DNA of 64,000 nt, from assembly GCA_039707465.1 (NCBI GenBank), contig CM077644.1:98692375-98756374 (forward strand), given 5' to 3'. How positions within the stretch are numbered: position 1 is the first letter of the stretch; each line of letters opens with the position of its first letter. Below, piece after piece: positions 49,598 to 60,973 of this stretch. The translations under genes were made by a program, and so were the position numbers. Below the pieces are notes generated by a model, which was not told the DNA's origin, searched no databases, and saw only the letters and a list, made by a program, of their open reading frames with translations. This DNA is from Rhabdophis nuchalis (Eukaryota; Chordata; Lepidosauria; Squamata; Natricidae).

Positions 49598-50444
49598 AGT
49601 AAGACCAAGGAGCTTATAGTGGACTACAGAGGGAATAGATCAGACATCCAGCCCTTGGTTATCAATGGAGACAAAGTGGAGCAGTTTTAAGTTTTGGGGT
49701 GTTATCATAAAAAAGGACCTGACCTGGGACGCTCACATTGCAGCACTGGTCAAAAGGGCCCAGCAGAGATTAAACTACCTGAGACTTCTCAGGAAACAAC
49801 AACTGAATGAAAAATTGCTGGTGACCTTCTACTGCTGCACTATAGAGAGTTATTTTAACTTACTGCACCTGTGTATGGTTTGCTAATTGCAAAGTGGCAG
49901 ATAGGACAGCGCTCCAGAAGGTTAACATCATTGGTCATTGCCCAGAGGATCACTGGTTGCCCTCTCCCCTCCTTGGAAGAGCTTTATAGCTCCCGCTGTC
50001 TTAAGAAAGTTCAAAACATTCTTAAACATCCATCTCATCCTCGGCACCCTTTTTTTGAACTATCACCCTCTGGCAGATGGTACAAGACCATTAAAAACAA
50101 GGACAAATAGGCTGAAAACCGCTTCTATCCCGGAGCAGTAACGATATTGAATTCTACTGTATAGTGTGATATTAAAGCCGTATCATGGATTTTCAATTCA
50201 ATTGTATAGAATGTTAAGGATGTGTGTTTTTGTTTTATTTTTTTTATGGTTTTCTTATGTATGATGTACACTGAAGATGGCATTTAATTTCATTGTACGA
50301 GGTGCAATGACAATAAAGTAAACTTAAAAAAACTAAATAGAAAATAAATCTTGAAACATGCTACTTGTGTCGCATCAAGGCATCATTGGCCTTGGTTTAG
50401 AACAGAGGTAGACTATAGAGTAGAGTACAAAGTAGATTAGCATA

Positions 50445-51350
50445 AAAGATTTGGAGGTCTTCTAGTCCAACCCCCTGATCAAGCAGGAGACCCTATACCA
50501 TTTCAGAAAAACGACTGTTCAATCTCTTCTTAAAAACCTCCAGTGATGGAGTCCCCACCACTTCTGAAGGCAAGCAGTTCCATTGTTCTAATTGCCAGGA
50601 AATTTCTCTTTAGTTCTAGATTAGTTCTCTCCTTGATTAATTTCCATTAATGTCCTACCTTCAGGTGCTTTGGAGAATAGGTTGACCCCCTTTTCTTTGT
50701 GGCAACCTCTCAGAATTTGGAGAACTGCTATCATCTCACTCCCTAGTCTTTCTTTTCATTAAACTAGACATACCCAATTCCTGCAACCATTCTTCATGTG
50801 TTTTAGCCTTCAGCCCCCCAATAATCTTGGTTGCTCTTTTCTGTACTTATAATATGGTAACCAAAACTGGATGCACTATTCTAAAAATGGTCTAACTAAG
50901 GCCTAATACTTCATGTGATTTGATTCTAGCCCTCTGTTAATGCAGCCTAGTGTTGACCTTTTTAGCAGCTGCAGCACACTGTTGCAGAGGTGGTATTCAG
51001 CAGGTTCTGACCAGTTCTGGAGAGCCGGTAGCAGAAATTTTGAATAGTTCGGAGCACCGGTAAATACCACCTCTGACTGGCTCTGCCCTCATCTATTCTC
51101 TGCCTCCCAAATCCCAGCTGATTGGGAGGGAATGGAGATTTTACAGTATCCTTCCCCTGCCAAGCCCACCAAGTCATGCCCACCAGCCATGCCATGCCTA
51201 CTAAGCCACGCCATGCCTAGTAAGCCACGCCCACAGAATTGGTAGTAAAAAAAACTTGAATCCCACCACTGCACTTCTGGCTCAAATTTCAGTGATTGTC
51301 CACTAGGACTCCAAGATCCTTCTCACAGCTTCTCATCAAGTTGCTGAAAA
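50445..51350 (-). mobile_element. CR1-type LINE fragment, split by a MITE
   Basis: Minus-strand CR1 3' half: signature 'cttctagtccaaccccctg' (50459-), then coding remains such as the inverse of 'LVTFRNNLEL...' types ('ggaaatttctctttagttcta'), through 'cccaataatcttggttgctc'. After the MITE at 50985-51271 it resumes with 'cactaggactccaagatcctt'. Many stops; dead copy. Confidence 0.83.
50985..51271. mobile_element. hAT-type MITE (CAGAGGTGGTATTCAG family), uninterrupted copy
   Basis: Starts CAGAGGTGGTATTCAGCAGG and ends TTGAATCCCACCACTG. Flanks CACTGTTG and CACTTCTG agree at six of eight. Used here to define the outer element at 45293-46051. Repeated 'aagccacgcc' units near the right end. Confidence 0.87.
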
Positions 51351-52215
51351 CTGGAGGTGGAGGAGCAGATGGAACAAGTAGACCCTTGTTATAAAAGAGC
51401 TTAAAAAAAAACCTGGTAACCTGGATTTTGCTGGTAAATTTCAGTTTAAATGAAAAACATGGAGGAGCTTCTGGGCAGGAAAAAAAAAGCCCATATTAAT
51501 AAGGCTTCAGGAATAGGTCGACCCAACCCATTAGATTTCCACTACGTTTTACCTAAATCAACATTCTTTCAGCTATTGGGGAATCTTGTAAGAAAAATTC
51601 CAGTGGTTTTGAATCCTAATGCAAACATTGAGATGACTGAAAGCATACTTTGGAAAAAGCAAACAGTGTGTATGAGCCTTAAATGATATTTCAATGCATA
51701 CAGAAGTATAGCCAGAATGTTATATTTGGGGGAGGGATTAGAAGGGTATTAGCAAGGTGAGGGTCTTTTTTTTTTTAAAGGAATTTTGGTTGGACCACTT
51801 GCAGCAGCTAGTAATAATGAATGACTAAGCTATGTAAAAAATCATAAACCGATGTTCAATTTTGGTGTAAAGCTCTCTTTCTTTGCAAAAACCAGCCAAG
51901 ATATTTGAGAACATTTGACAAACATCTTCTTTCAAGTTAAATTAATTGACATCAGACAGCAAATATTTTGCCCCCCTTCTCCTTTTCCTGATGAGACAGA
52001 ACTGCTTTCTTTGCAAACTAACCTTGCCTTGGAGAGCAGCAGCCACTGCAAAACCTCTCAAAGGCTTAAAGTAACTAATTTTGTTCCTTCTGACCCACTT
52101 GCAAATGAAAGGTCACTGTAAATTGTGACTCTAACTGTGATGTTATTCCAGTATCACCAATCATATACTTACTGGTCCCTGAACTGGATAGAAAGAAAGG
52201 AAGGATAGGATAGGA
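51351..52215. other. Flank without a recognised feature
   Basis: Nothing recognised. Confidence 0.4.
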
Positions 52216-52443
52216 CAGGGGTCTGCAAAGTTGGCTCTTTTAAGACTGGTTGACTTCAACTCAGTTTATTTCTGGGAGTTTATTTATTTATTTATGTATT
52301 TATTTTATTTATTTAGATTTATAGAACCGCCCTTCTCCATCGAAATGGACCATAATGGACTCCATCGAAATGGACCCAAATGGACTCCATCGAAATGGAC
52401 CTAAGTCCACCAGTCTTAAAAGAGCCAACTTTGCAGACCCCTG
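52216..52443. mobile_element. Palindromic hAT-type MITE (CAGGGGTCTGC variant) split by an L2 tail
   Basis: Ends CAGGGGTCTGCAAAG and CTTTGCAGACCCCTG; arms share 'ttggctcttttaagactgg' and its inverse. Flanks GGATAGGA and GGATAGGG agree at seven of eight. The middle (about 52278-52400) is an inserted L2 3' tail with TTTA units and a 'ccatcgaaatggac' unit repeated three times. Confidence 0.85.
52278..52400 (-). mobile_element. L2-type LINE 3' end inside a palindromic MITE
   Basis: TTTA-type tail followed by 'agatttatagaaccgcccttctcc', the inverse L2 3' UTR, then a short tandem repeat of 'tggactccatcgaaa' (about three units). Only tail sequence remains, so the assignment rests on a short match. 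Confidence 0.65.
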
Positions 52444-52671
52444 GGATAGGGTATGAAAAGCATGATTTTCTCTACTAAGGTGTGGTTGAAACACTATTTA
52501 TCTTCAGTATTATTCAGACTTAGACTTAGAATAACTTTATTGTCACTTTGAATGTAACTAATCAGCATATATTAAAATGAAATTTTGTTGCCTACAGCTC
52601 TCAAAGGGTCATCACCTCCAATATACACTATGTAAACATGACAAAATAAATAAATAAATGCAAAATATACC

Positions 52672-53135
52672 CACGTTGTTAGTTGTGAAGTTGTGCCCAA
52701 TCCATCGTGACCCGATGAACAATGTTCCTCTAGGTCTTCCTGTCCTCTACCATCCTCTGGAGTCCATTTAAGCTCATGCCTACTGCTTCAGTGACTCCAT
52801 CTAGCCACCTCATTCTCTGTCATCTCCTTCTTCTTTTGCCCTCAATCGTTCCCAGCAATAGGCTCTTCTCCAGTGAGTCCTTCCTTCTCATTAGGTGGCC
52901 AAAGAATTTGAGTTTCATCTTCAGGACCTGACCTTCTAAAGAGCAGTCAGGACTGACCTCCTCTAGGACTGACTGATTTGATGGCTCTGCACTCAAAGGG
53001 CCTTGTAGGAGTCTTCTCCAGCACCATAGTTCAAAGGCCTCAATTCTTTGGCTCTCAGAACTTTCACAGCCATACATTGCAACTGGGAAAACCATAGCCT
53101 TCAATATATGCACTTTATATACCCACATATATAGC
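52672..53135 (-). mobile_element. Bov-B (RTE-type) LINE, 3' fragment
   Basis: The frame 52820-53140 encodes the end of the RTE-clade reverse transcriptase protein: VHILKAMVFPVAMYGCESSE, 'RIEAFELWCWRRLL', 'SNQSVLEEVSPDCSLEG', 'KLKFFGHLMRRKDSLEKSL'. The 3' end, on the plus strand 'gttgttagttgtgaagttgtg', matches the Bov-B tail. It is 5'-truncated and dead. Bov-B is abundant in squamates. Confidence 0.92.
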
Positions 53136-53240
53136 CACATATATTACATGACACAGAGAAACGAACAGTTCAGATGTATGCATGTACTATGGTGAGAAAA
53201 ACAAACCTTGCAAGTTGGTATACCGACAGATGATATAGGG

Positions 53241-53365
53241 CAGGGTCTGCAAAGTTGGCTCTTTTAAGACTGGTGGACTTCAACTCCCAGAATTCCTCAG
53301 CCAGCCATGGAATTCTGGGAGTTGAAGTCCACCAGTCTCAAAAGAGCCAACTTTGCAGACCCCTG
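53241..53365. mobile_element. Palindromic hAT-type MITE (CAGGGGTCTGC variant)
   Basis: Arms sharing 'ctgcaaagttggctctttt' and inverse pair around 'ctcagccagccatgg'; one G is missing at the left end. Flanks ATATAGGG and GTATAGGG agree at seven of eight. Confidence 0.9.
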
Positions 53366-54060
53366 GTATAGGGAGCAAAGCTGTCCTGTTACAATAACAA
53401 TACTTTGAGTTCAAAGCACACAGCGCTTATAAACAGTATCTTGAATGATAGGAAGCGAGCTTCCAATAATCTTCACACCTGTCCTTACACTCTCTGTACG
53501 GGCTGTCTATCTGAGGCACTGCTGCCACCAAACCAAACCAAACAGTGATGCAGTTTGTTAAAACCCTCCCAATTGTGCCTCTATAAAAAATGGCCAGGAT
53601 AGAAGGAGAACGAGGTGCTCTCCTCATCTGACACAGGAAAGGCAGACGCTGGTTTGCATGCTTCATTAAGGATGATGTGTGGGGAGGCCAGTTCAGATGG
53701 TTAGTTACCTGCACCCCTGGATACTTAATACTGTTGACCACCTCTATAGCTGCATCCTTGATACTGAATGGAGTGTGACTATGCTGGCTCTTCCTAAAAT
53801 CTACACTGATCTCCCTTGTTTGATTAATGCTTAGAATCAGGTTACGTTTATTGCACCAGTCCACCAGAGCCTTCACCTCTTCCCTATAAGCATCTTCACG
53901 GTTGTCCCAGATAACACCCACCACTGCTGTGTCCTCTGCCTCCTTCACAATATGATTTGTAGCAGATTTGGCACAGCAGCCATGGGTCATCAAGGTGAAT
54001 AGTAGTGAACTCAAGACACAGCCCTGGGGGAAACCTGAACTCAAGGTGGTGGGGTTGGAA

Positions 54061-54376
54061 ACTTTTCTTCCAACTCACCCAAACTCAATATTCAATATTG
54101 AGAATAAAAATGATAACAACATTCTTAACTTGAAAACCTCTTAAACTAGTTAAGGATTTCAAGAAGCGGTATCAGCACACCGTCTACGATAGGCAGCCTA
54201 TATTTTAGCATTCCAAGAAAAGTAAGGAGAAGTTTAACATCTTCCAGATTTCCATAAGCTTAAGAATCTAGTCTGAAAGGAGCTGTAGTCCAACACAATA
54301 TAAATGGACAAAGTTCATTCTCCTCTGCAGTTTCTGGTGTGTTAAAAATTCACACAGCCCTTTCCAGAAGCCTTGC
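54061..54376. other. Flank without a recognised feature
   Basis: Nothing recognised. Confidence 0.4.
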
Positions 54377-54815
54377 TTTTTAATTTAATTTTTAATTTAA
54401 TTTTAATTTTATCAGATTTTTATACCGCCCTATCTCCCTAGTGGGGACTCAGGGAGGTGCACAGAAAAGATAAAAAGGTAATAACATATAATACAGGATA
54501 AAATACAATTAAACTCAATAGATCTGTGCTAAAATTGTTAAAAACCATTAAAACTATTTAAAACCCTATCTTAAAATTAAGTCATAAAATCTATGCCAGG
54601 CCGGCTAGATGAAAAAATTGTGTTTTAAGCCCCCGACGGAAGAGGCGTAGATCTGTGATGGTGCGAAGATCAGGGGGGGGGGGGTAGGTCGTTCCAGAGG
54701 GCCGGACCCGCCAAAGAAAAGGCTCTCCCCCTGGGGGTCGCCAGCCGGCATTAACCGGCGGACGGCACCCTGAGGAGGCCCTCTCTGTGGGAGCGGACAG
54801 GTCGAAGGTCTTTTA
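54377..54815 (-). mobile_element. L2-type LINE 3' fragment
   Basis: Contains 'ataccgccctatctccctag' and the inverse of the C-terminal codons ('ggtcgttccagagggccgg', 'gaggaggccctctctgtggg'). A run of ten G's lies at 54673-54682. Confidence 0.85.
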
Positions 54816-56080
54816 TTTAAGGTCTTTTATTTAAGAGTGTGTAACAATACAGACATCTGCAAGCCTCATTAAACACTTCGTCCAGAATGGACTAGAAATA
54901 CCTAGTTTCAAAAGTTAGAAATATCTAAGATACATAACTCTCATACGTCAGGCTGCTTCAATTTTTATTATCATTCTCAGTCCAGACTATTTTGCAACAC
55001 AAAGGTCTTCCAGGCTGTACAATGTAGTCCCCTTCTTCAGAAGGCTTGGCTGTATGTGACCCTCCAATCAACCTATCTTTCCTTGATAAATAGGGGCGGT
55101 GTGGTGCCAAATACGCCAAGTTGGTCATTACAGCACTTTGATACCACTCTTCTTACTTAGTGAAAGCAAACATTATCAAACTCTGCAATTATGGATTACC
55201 ACCTTAACCATCCAACACAACATCCTGAAGCATAGCATAGTCATTTAGATACACAAAGACAGGTTTTAGTGTATCAATCATATCATTATGTATATTGTGG
55301 CAGGTAAACTCCACCAACATAGGTACAAAAGGATATTAGCAAATCAAAGGGGAAAAGGTAGAAGAAAAGGCATAGACCTATAGGTAACTTCATGAAACAG
55401 AGTTTCCCAAAACACTTTTAATTTCAACCTTATTACATCATTCTGTTTCAAATTTCTTGGGCTTTATTAAGTTCCTGGTTGAAAAGAATCAATAACTCCT
55501 TATTTCAAAAAGTCAATGTATAAATAGAAGAAAACATGAGTTGAAGGAACTTTTTCTTTTTTTTTTACAATGGGGTAGGTAGCCCTACTTCATCTACAAC
55601 TCCCCCATATCTGAAGATTGTTTCACCAAAAATCTGGCAACAAAACGATCCTTTCCCAAATAAGGATGGAAACAGAGCTGGGAAACCTTTGGTCAGCAGC
55701 TCCCGTTTCCATCCTTAACCCATCCCCAAATGGCCCAGAGCAGTACTGCAGGAATTTAGCTGTTTCACTGCCATACTTTAATAATGAGGTTTTTGAGCTG
55801 GTCAAGGGGGAACATTTGGCAGGGGGCCAATCTCGTCTTAAACTCAATCCTTGAGTTTAAGCTGGCAGAGAGTTAAAAGCAGGCAGAAAGAGTTAAAAGC
55901 AGGCAGAAAGACACTAGCTATTTCTTTCTGAGTGTCACCGTTCTAGTGATATCATAGGCTAATTCCCATCTGGCCTTTCAATACTTGAATTAAACTTTGT
56001 TGTCAGCAATCAATATTCAAGAGCTAAACACACTCAACTACTATGGACCACTGTCAAATATGGGTGCTTTATTCTTAATA
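54816..56080. other. Flank without a recognised feature
   Basis: No gene or repeat recognised; local duplication 'agagttaaaagcaggcagaa' near 55870-55905. Confidence 0.4.
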
Positions 56081-56395
56081 CATCTCTACATGGGGCTTCC
56101 CTTGAGGTGCACTCGAAAGCTACAGTTAGTTCAAAATGCAGCCGCGCGGGTGATTACGGGAGCTTCGAGGCACTCCCATATAACACCAATCCTGCGCGAG
56201 CTGCACTGGCTTCCTGTGGTCTTTCGGGTGCGCTTCAAGGTTTTGACGACCATCTTCAAAGCGCTCCATGGCTCGGGACCTAGTTATATGTGAGACCGTC
56301 TCCTGCCCCATACATCCCTTAGACCAGGGGTCCCCAACCCCCGGTCCGCGGACCGGTGCCGGTCCGCGGCTTCATAGGAACCAGGCCGCAGGGCC

Positions 56396-56788
56396 GGCGA
56401 GGAGGAGGGAGCAGCGCCCTGGGCAGAGGATGGGCGAGCGCGCCTCCACCACCTCGTTCTGACGGCCACCGCAGGGCTTTGCACTTTCCGGGGCTTCCTG
56501 GAGGGGCCAACATGTCGACTGGGGAGGTTATCCCGCAGCGGGCGGGCGAAGGACCCAAGCTGCGTGCCGCCAAAGCCATCCGGGCGCCGCACGCCCAGCC
56601 CCGGACGGCTTCGGCAGCACGCAGCTTGGCTCCTTCGCTCGCCGGCTGCGGGATAACCTCCCCAGTCGACATGCTGGCCCCTCCAGGAAGCCCCGGAAAG
56701 TGCAAAGCGCTGCGGTGGCCGTCGGAACGAGGTGGTGGAGGCACGCTCGCCCATCCTCTGCCCAGGGCGCTGCTCCCTCCTCCTCGCC
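56396..56788. repeat. Large GC-rich inverted repeat within the hAT element
   Basis: Left arm from 'ggcgaggaggagggagcagc' (56396) is the reverse complement of the right arm ending 56788, with few mismatches, arms about 190 bases, centre near 56592. A third copy of part of the unit ('gctgcgggataacctcc') follows at about 56824. Transcripts through it would fold into a long hairpin. Confidence 0.88.
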
Positions 56789-56878
56789 TGCACTAGCCGC
56801 AGCTCGGGTCCTCCGTTCGCTCGCTGCGGGATAACCTCCGCAACCGACATGCTGACCCCTCTGCTGCTTCCCCGGGTG

Positions 56879-56996
56879 GAGGGAGGGAGAGAATGGCAGA
56901 CACACAGAGAGGCAGACTTAGAGAGACAGAAAGAGAGAGAGAGGGAAACACACACACACACACACACAGTGACAGATGGGGGGGAGAGAGAGACAG

Positions 56997-57055
<59 letters not shown>

Positions 57056-57328
57056 GAGAAACAGAGAAACAGAGAAAGAGAAAGAAAGAAAAATAGGGGG
57101 GAAAAGATGAATGGAGGGTGGGAGGGAGGGAATGAAGGAAAGAAGGGGGAGGGAGGAGGAAGGGAGGAGTGAAAGAAGAAAGGAAGGAAAGAAAGAAAGA
57201 AAAAGAAAGAGGGATGGAGGGTAGGAGGGAAGGAAGGAAAGAAGGGAGGAAGGGGGAGGGAGGCAATGGAAGGAAGGAAAGGAAAGGAATGGAAAGGAAT
57301 GGAAAGGAAAGGAAAGGAAAGGAAGAAA
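56879..57328. repeat. Purine-rich simple-repeat block
   Basis: Succession of GAGA, (CA)n (56947-56968), (AG)n (57001-57050), GGAGG/GAAGG and GGAAA units inside the hAT element. Long serine/leucine or arginine/glutamate frames over it are artefacts. Confidence 0.9.
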
Positions 57329-57483
57329 TCTATTTTCCTATTTCCTTCCACCTCAAGCTACCTGTTTGGTTAACCAGGTTAAAGATCTATTTTTCTCCCA
57401 GTGATCATTTCAAAGGAATCACATCCTCTGAGTCATTTCCTGGATTCAAACCAGCATCCCAAAGAGTCATGGGCTGCCTTTAT

Positions 57484-60400
57484 AATAATAATAATTTATA
57501 ATAATAATAATAATAATAATAATTTTATTGTTTCTATACCGCCCCCTCTCCCCACGGGGACTCGGGGCGGTGCACAGGTAGCATAAAAGCAATATATAAC
57601 AACAATAAATAAACAACAAAATTTAAAAGCCAATTAAATAAACCCTGTGCTAAAATCCCAATTAACTAAAACCTATTCTATAAAATCCCAAGGCAAGGAG
57701 GCTATCCCAGGCCGGCCAGACGGAAAAAGTAAGTTTTCAATTTAAGACGGAAGGAGCGGAGGTCCGTAGTTGTCCTAATGTCGGGGGGAAGGTCGTTCCA
57801 GAGGGCCGGGCCCGCCACAGAGAGCGCCCTTCCCCTGGGTGTCGCCCGCTGACATAGTCTAGTGGACGGCACCCGGAGAAGCCCCTCTCTGTGGGAGCGA
57901 ATCGGCCGTGAGGACGTGTGAGGCAGAATCCGATCCTGCAGATAGCTAGGTCCCGAGCCATGGAGCGCTTTAAAGATGATGACTAGCACCTTGAAGCGCA
58001 CCCGGAAGACGACAGGCAGCCAGTGCAGCTCGCGCAAGAGCGGTGTTACATGGGTGGACCTTGCGGTCCCCATAATTGCTCGCGCGGCTGCATTCTGGAC
58101 TAGCTGAAGCCTCCGGGTGCACCTCAGGGGCAGCCCCATGTAGAGAGAGTTACAATAGTCCAGTCGGGATGTCACGAGAGCATGAGTGACTGTGCGAAGG
58201 GCGTCCCGATCCAATAGGGGGCGCAATTGGCGAACCAGGCGAACCTGGTAAAACGCCCTCCTGGCCACGGCTGTCACCTGATTTTCCATGGACAGCCGGG
58301 CATCCAGGAGGACACCCAAATTGCGCGCCCCATCCACAGGGGCAAGATGTTCGCCCCCTATGGCCAGCGATGGAGTAAGCTGGTTGAATCGGGCAGCCGG
58401 AAATCACAGCCACTCGGTCTTGGTCGGGTTGAGCTTGAGTCCGTTACTTCCCATCCAGATCCGTACAGCTTCCAGGCACTGGCACATCACCGCTACGGCA
58501 TCGTTGGGGTGGTTTGGGGTAGAAATGTACAGCTGGGTGTCATCAGCGTACAGATGGTATTCTACCCCAAAACCACGGATGATCTCACCCAGCGGCTTCA
58601 TGTATGTGTTGAACAGGAGGGGCGAGAGGACCGACCCCTGAGGCACCCCACATGTGAGGGGTCTCGCGGTCGATCTCTGCCCCCCTGTCAACACAAATTG
58701 CGATCGGCCAGAGAGGTAGGAGGAGAACCACCGTAAAACGGTGCCTCCCACCCCCAACCCCCCCAGCCGATGCAATAGGATACCATGGTCGATGGTATCG
58801 AAAGCCGCCGAGAGGTCTAATAGGACCAGGATGGAGGAACAACCCCCATCTCTGGCCCTCCAGAGATCATCAACCAACGCGACCAATGCCGTCTCGGTGC
58901 TATGCCCGGGCCGGAAGCCGGACTGGCGCGGATCTAGATAGTCTACTTCCTCCAGGTGACGGGGAAACTGTTGTGCCACCACACTCTCAACAACCTTCGC
59001 CAAAAAGGGAAGGTTGGAGACGGGACGGTAGTTGTTCAAAGAAGCTGGATCCAAGGAGGGCTTCTTAAGGAGGGGCCTCACCATCGCTTCTTTTAGGGAA
59101 GCAGGCAAGGCACCCTCACTCAAGGAAGCGTTGACCACCTCCTGGAGCCAGCCTCGTGTCACCTCCCAGGATGCCAGTACAAGCCAGGAGGGACACGGGT
59201 CCAATAAACATGTGGTGGCTCGCAGTCGCCCACGTAACCTGTCCATATCCTCGGAAGTAACGGAGTCAAACTCCTCCCAAACAAGATCTCTCTCGTGGCA
59301 TCCCACTGGGCCACAAATGGGGGCTAGCTCGTTCTGTATCTGAGCGATTTTCTCCTGCAGAAAAATCACAAATTCCTCTGCTCTACCCTGTAGCGGGGCT
59401 TCCCGCACCCTCTGTTGAAGGAGGGAGCGGGTCACCCTAAACAGGGCGGCAGGGCGGTTTTCTGCGGATGCTATGAGAGTAGCGCAATGATGACGTTTGG
59501 CTACTCTCAGCGCCACAATGTAAGTCCGTAAATGGGCTCTTACCTGTGTCCGGTCAGATTCAGAACGAGAAGACCTCCATCTACTCTCTAGGCATCTCTT
59601 GCGGCGTTTCATCACCCCCAGCTCCTCGGTAAACCAAGGAGCCAGGGTGTTCCGCCGCCGCAAGAGAGGCCGCAAGGGCGCGACCCGATCCAAGGCTCCC
59701 GTGGTCGCACTATTCCATGCGGCCACGAGGTCCTCCATCGGGGCGCGGGTCAGGGGTACAGGAACTGGCCCAAGCGCCGTTTGGAACCCATCCGGGTCCA
59801 TCAGGCGCCTGGGGCGGAACCAGATTGGTAATTCAGGTCCCGCCTCCCCGTGGAGGGGAGCAGCGGTCGGAAAGTCGAGCCGGAGAAGTGAGTGGTCTGT
59901 CCATGACAAGGGTGTGATGACTATATCCCCTATACCCAGATCACTCGTCCATTGGCCTGAGACAAAGATAAGATCCGGTGTATGTCCACCCTCGTGAGTG
60001 GGGCCTTGAATTAGTTGGGTCAGGTCCATGGCCGTCATGGAAGCCATGAACTCCCGAGCTACCTCGGATGATTCGCCCAACGATGGCAGATTAAAGTCCC
60101 CCATGACTAAAAGTCTGGGGGTCTCCACTGCCACCGTAGCGATCACCTCGAGGAGCTCGGGCAGGGCTGCTGCTACATAGCGGGGAGCCAGGTATACAAC
60201 CAGCAAGCCCAACTGCCTCCCTAGGCCCCACTTCACACAGAGGGACTCACAACCGGTAGTCTGTGGCACAATGGTCTCTCTCGGCTCAAGACCTTCCTTT
60301 ACAATGACCGCTACCCCACCACCCCTACCCAGGGCCCGAGGCTGATGAAAAGTGTGGTAACCTGGCGGGCACATTTCAACGAGGGGGAGTCCACCCTCGT

Positions 60401-60552
60401 GGCCCAACCAGGTCTCTGCAATTCCCACCAGGTCCGGCTCCCCCTCCGACACGAGGTCGTGAATGAGGGGGGCTTTGTTGGCAACGGACCTGGCGTTGCA
60501 GAACATCAGCCGTAGGCCCTGGCTCTGTACACCCTGGCCACCTAGCCTGCAG
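57484..60552 (-). mobile_element. L2-type LINE, long copy (copy B), inside the hAT element
   Basis: Minus-strand counterpart of copy A (10330-13802), running from the ATA-type tail (57484-57522) through the 'cggggcggtgcac' UTR, reverse transcriptase and endonuclease. It ends abruptly near 60552 ('cctagcctgcagg'), where copy A continues further 5', so it is 5'-truncated. It inserted into the hAT-type element after that element had inserted into an older L2 copy. Confidence 0.9.
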
Positions 60553-60596
60553 GGGTTGAGGCACTTGACGAGTGCCCATAAATCCATTTTTACCAT
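57702..60596 (-). pseudogene. L2-type LINE endonuclease-reverse transcriptase frame (copy B), one premature stop
   Basis: Continuous frame of about 965 codons, interrupted by a single in-frame TGA at 58404-58406. The first part (58404-60596, 730 codons) holds [42 protein letters not shown] and YADD; the rest (57702-58403) holds the C-terminus with 'LDYCNSLYMGLP'. Copy A has TGG (tryptophan) at the stop position, so a single G-to-A change explains it. The first fifteen or so residues (before 'CRLGG') come from flanking DNA. The junction between endonuclease and RT is intact here, unlike copy A. Confidence 0.9.
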
Positions 60597-60617
60597 CTTC
60601 AGAAGACCAAAGACCAG

Positions 60618-60620
60618 CCA

Positions 60621-60656
<36 letters not shown>

Positions 60657-60683
60657 GGAAGGAAGGAAGGAAGGAAGGAAGGA

Positions 60684-60759
<76 letters not shown>

Positions 60760-60973
60760 ACTTAGGACCACAATTGAGCCCAAAATTTTGGTTCCTAAGC
60801 AAGACTGTTAAGTGAGTTTCACCACATTTTCCAAGTTGGCCACGGGTCACATGACAACTGAGCCACTCCCACAAAAAAGGCCACACCTTTTGGCTCTCAA
60901 AAGAAATTTCAGTAGTGGTACTGTTGATATTTGGCTCTATTGACTAATAAGTTTGCTCACCACTGCCCTAGAC
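60618..60973. mobile_element. Remnant of a microsatellite-bearing MITE
   Basis: An AAAG/GGAA array (60627-60760) followed by 'cacaattgagcccaaaattttgg', 'gagtttcaccacatttt' and 'gtcacatgac', the right half of the family at 34184. The far end differs ('gctcaccactg' at 60963-60973) and the left half is missing, probably lost or displaced at the L2 copy B junction. Confidence 0.72.

Larger units (their letters stand above)
48051..50333 (+). mobile_element. Rex1-type non-LTR retrotransposon, 5'-truncated, with two nested insertions
   Basis: Pieces of one plus-strand reverse transcriptase are spread through this interval: 48075-48345 ('EDTIAIILHAALTHLEQQ', then 'NTGTPQG' and 'VLSPLLYTLY'), 48700-48880 (FADETIVVGLISEDVHVF; the catalytic FADD is altered to FADE) and 49600-50140 ('FKFWGVIIKKDLTWDAHIAALV', 'LPSLEELYSSRCLKKVQNIL'). 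The 3' end is 'ggtgcaatgacaataaagt'. A 16-bp direct repeat TAAATAGAAAATAAAT (48035-48050 and 50334-50349) flanks it. The interruptions are an L2 fragment and a CR1. Assignment to Rex1/Babar rather than another CR1-group clade is from memory. Confidence 0.85.
52520..54060 (-). mobile_element. Rex1-type LINE, minus orientation, with Bov-B and MITE insertions
   Basis: The frame 53427-54044 encodes 'SGFPQGCVLSSLLFTLMTH', an altered catalytic site (EAEDTAVVGVIWDNRED in place of FADD), 'LVDWCNKRNLILSIN' and 'SIKYPGVQVTNHLNW'. The 3' end inverse 'aataactttattgtcact' is at about 52529. Between them lie a Bov-B fragment and the MITE at 53241-53365. That 52520 and 53427 belong to one copy is inference from order and orientation. 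Confidence 0.78.

Noticed and set aside
56284..57351. 355-codon minus-strand frame and overlapping plus-strand frames
   Set aside because: Covers the GC-rich inverted repeat and GA-rich simple repeats; low-complexity translation without domains.
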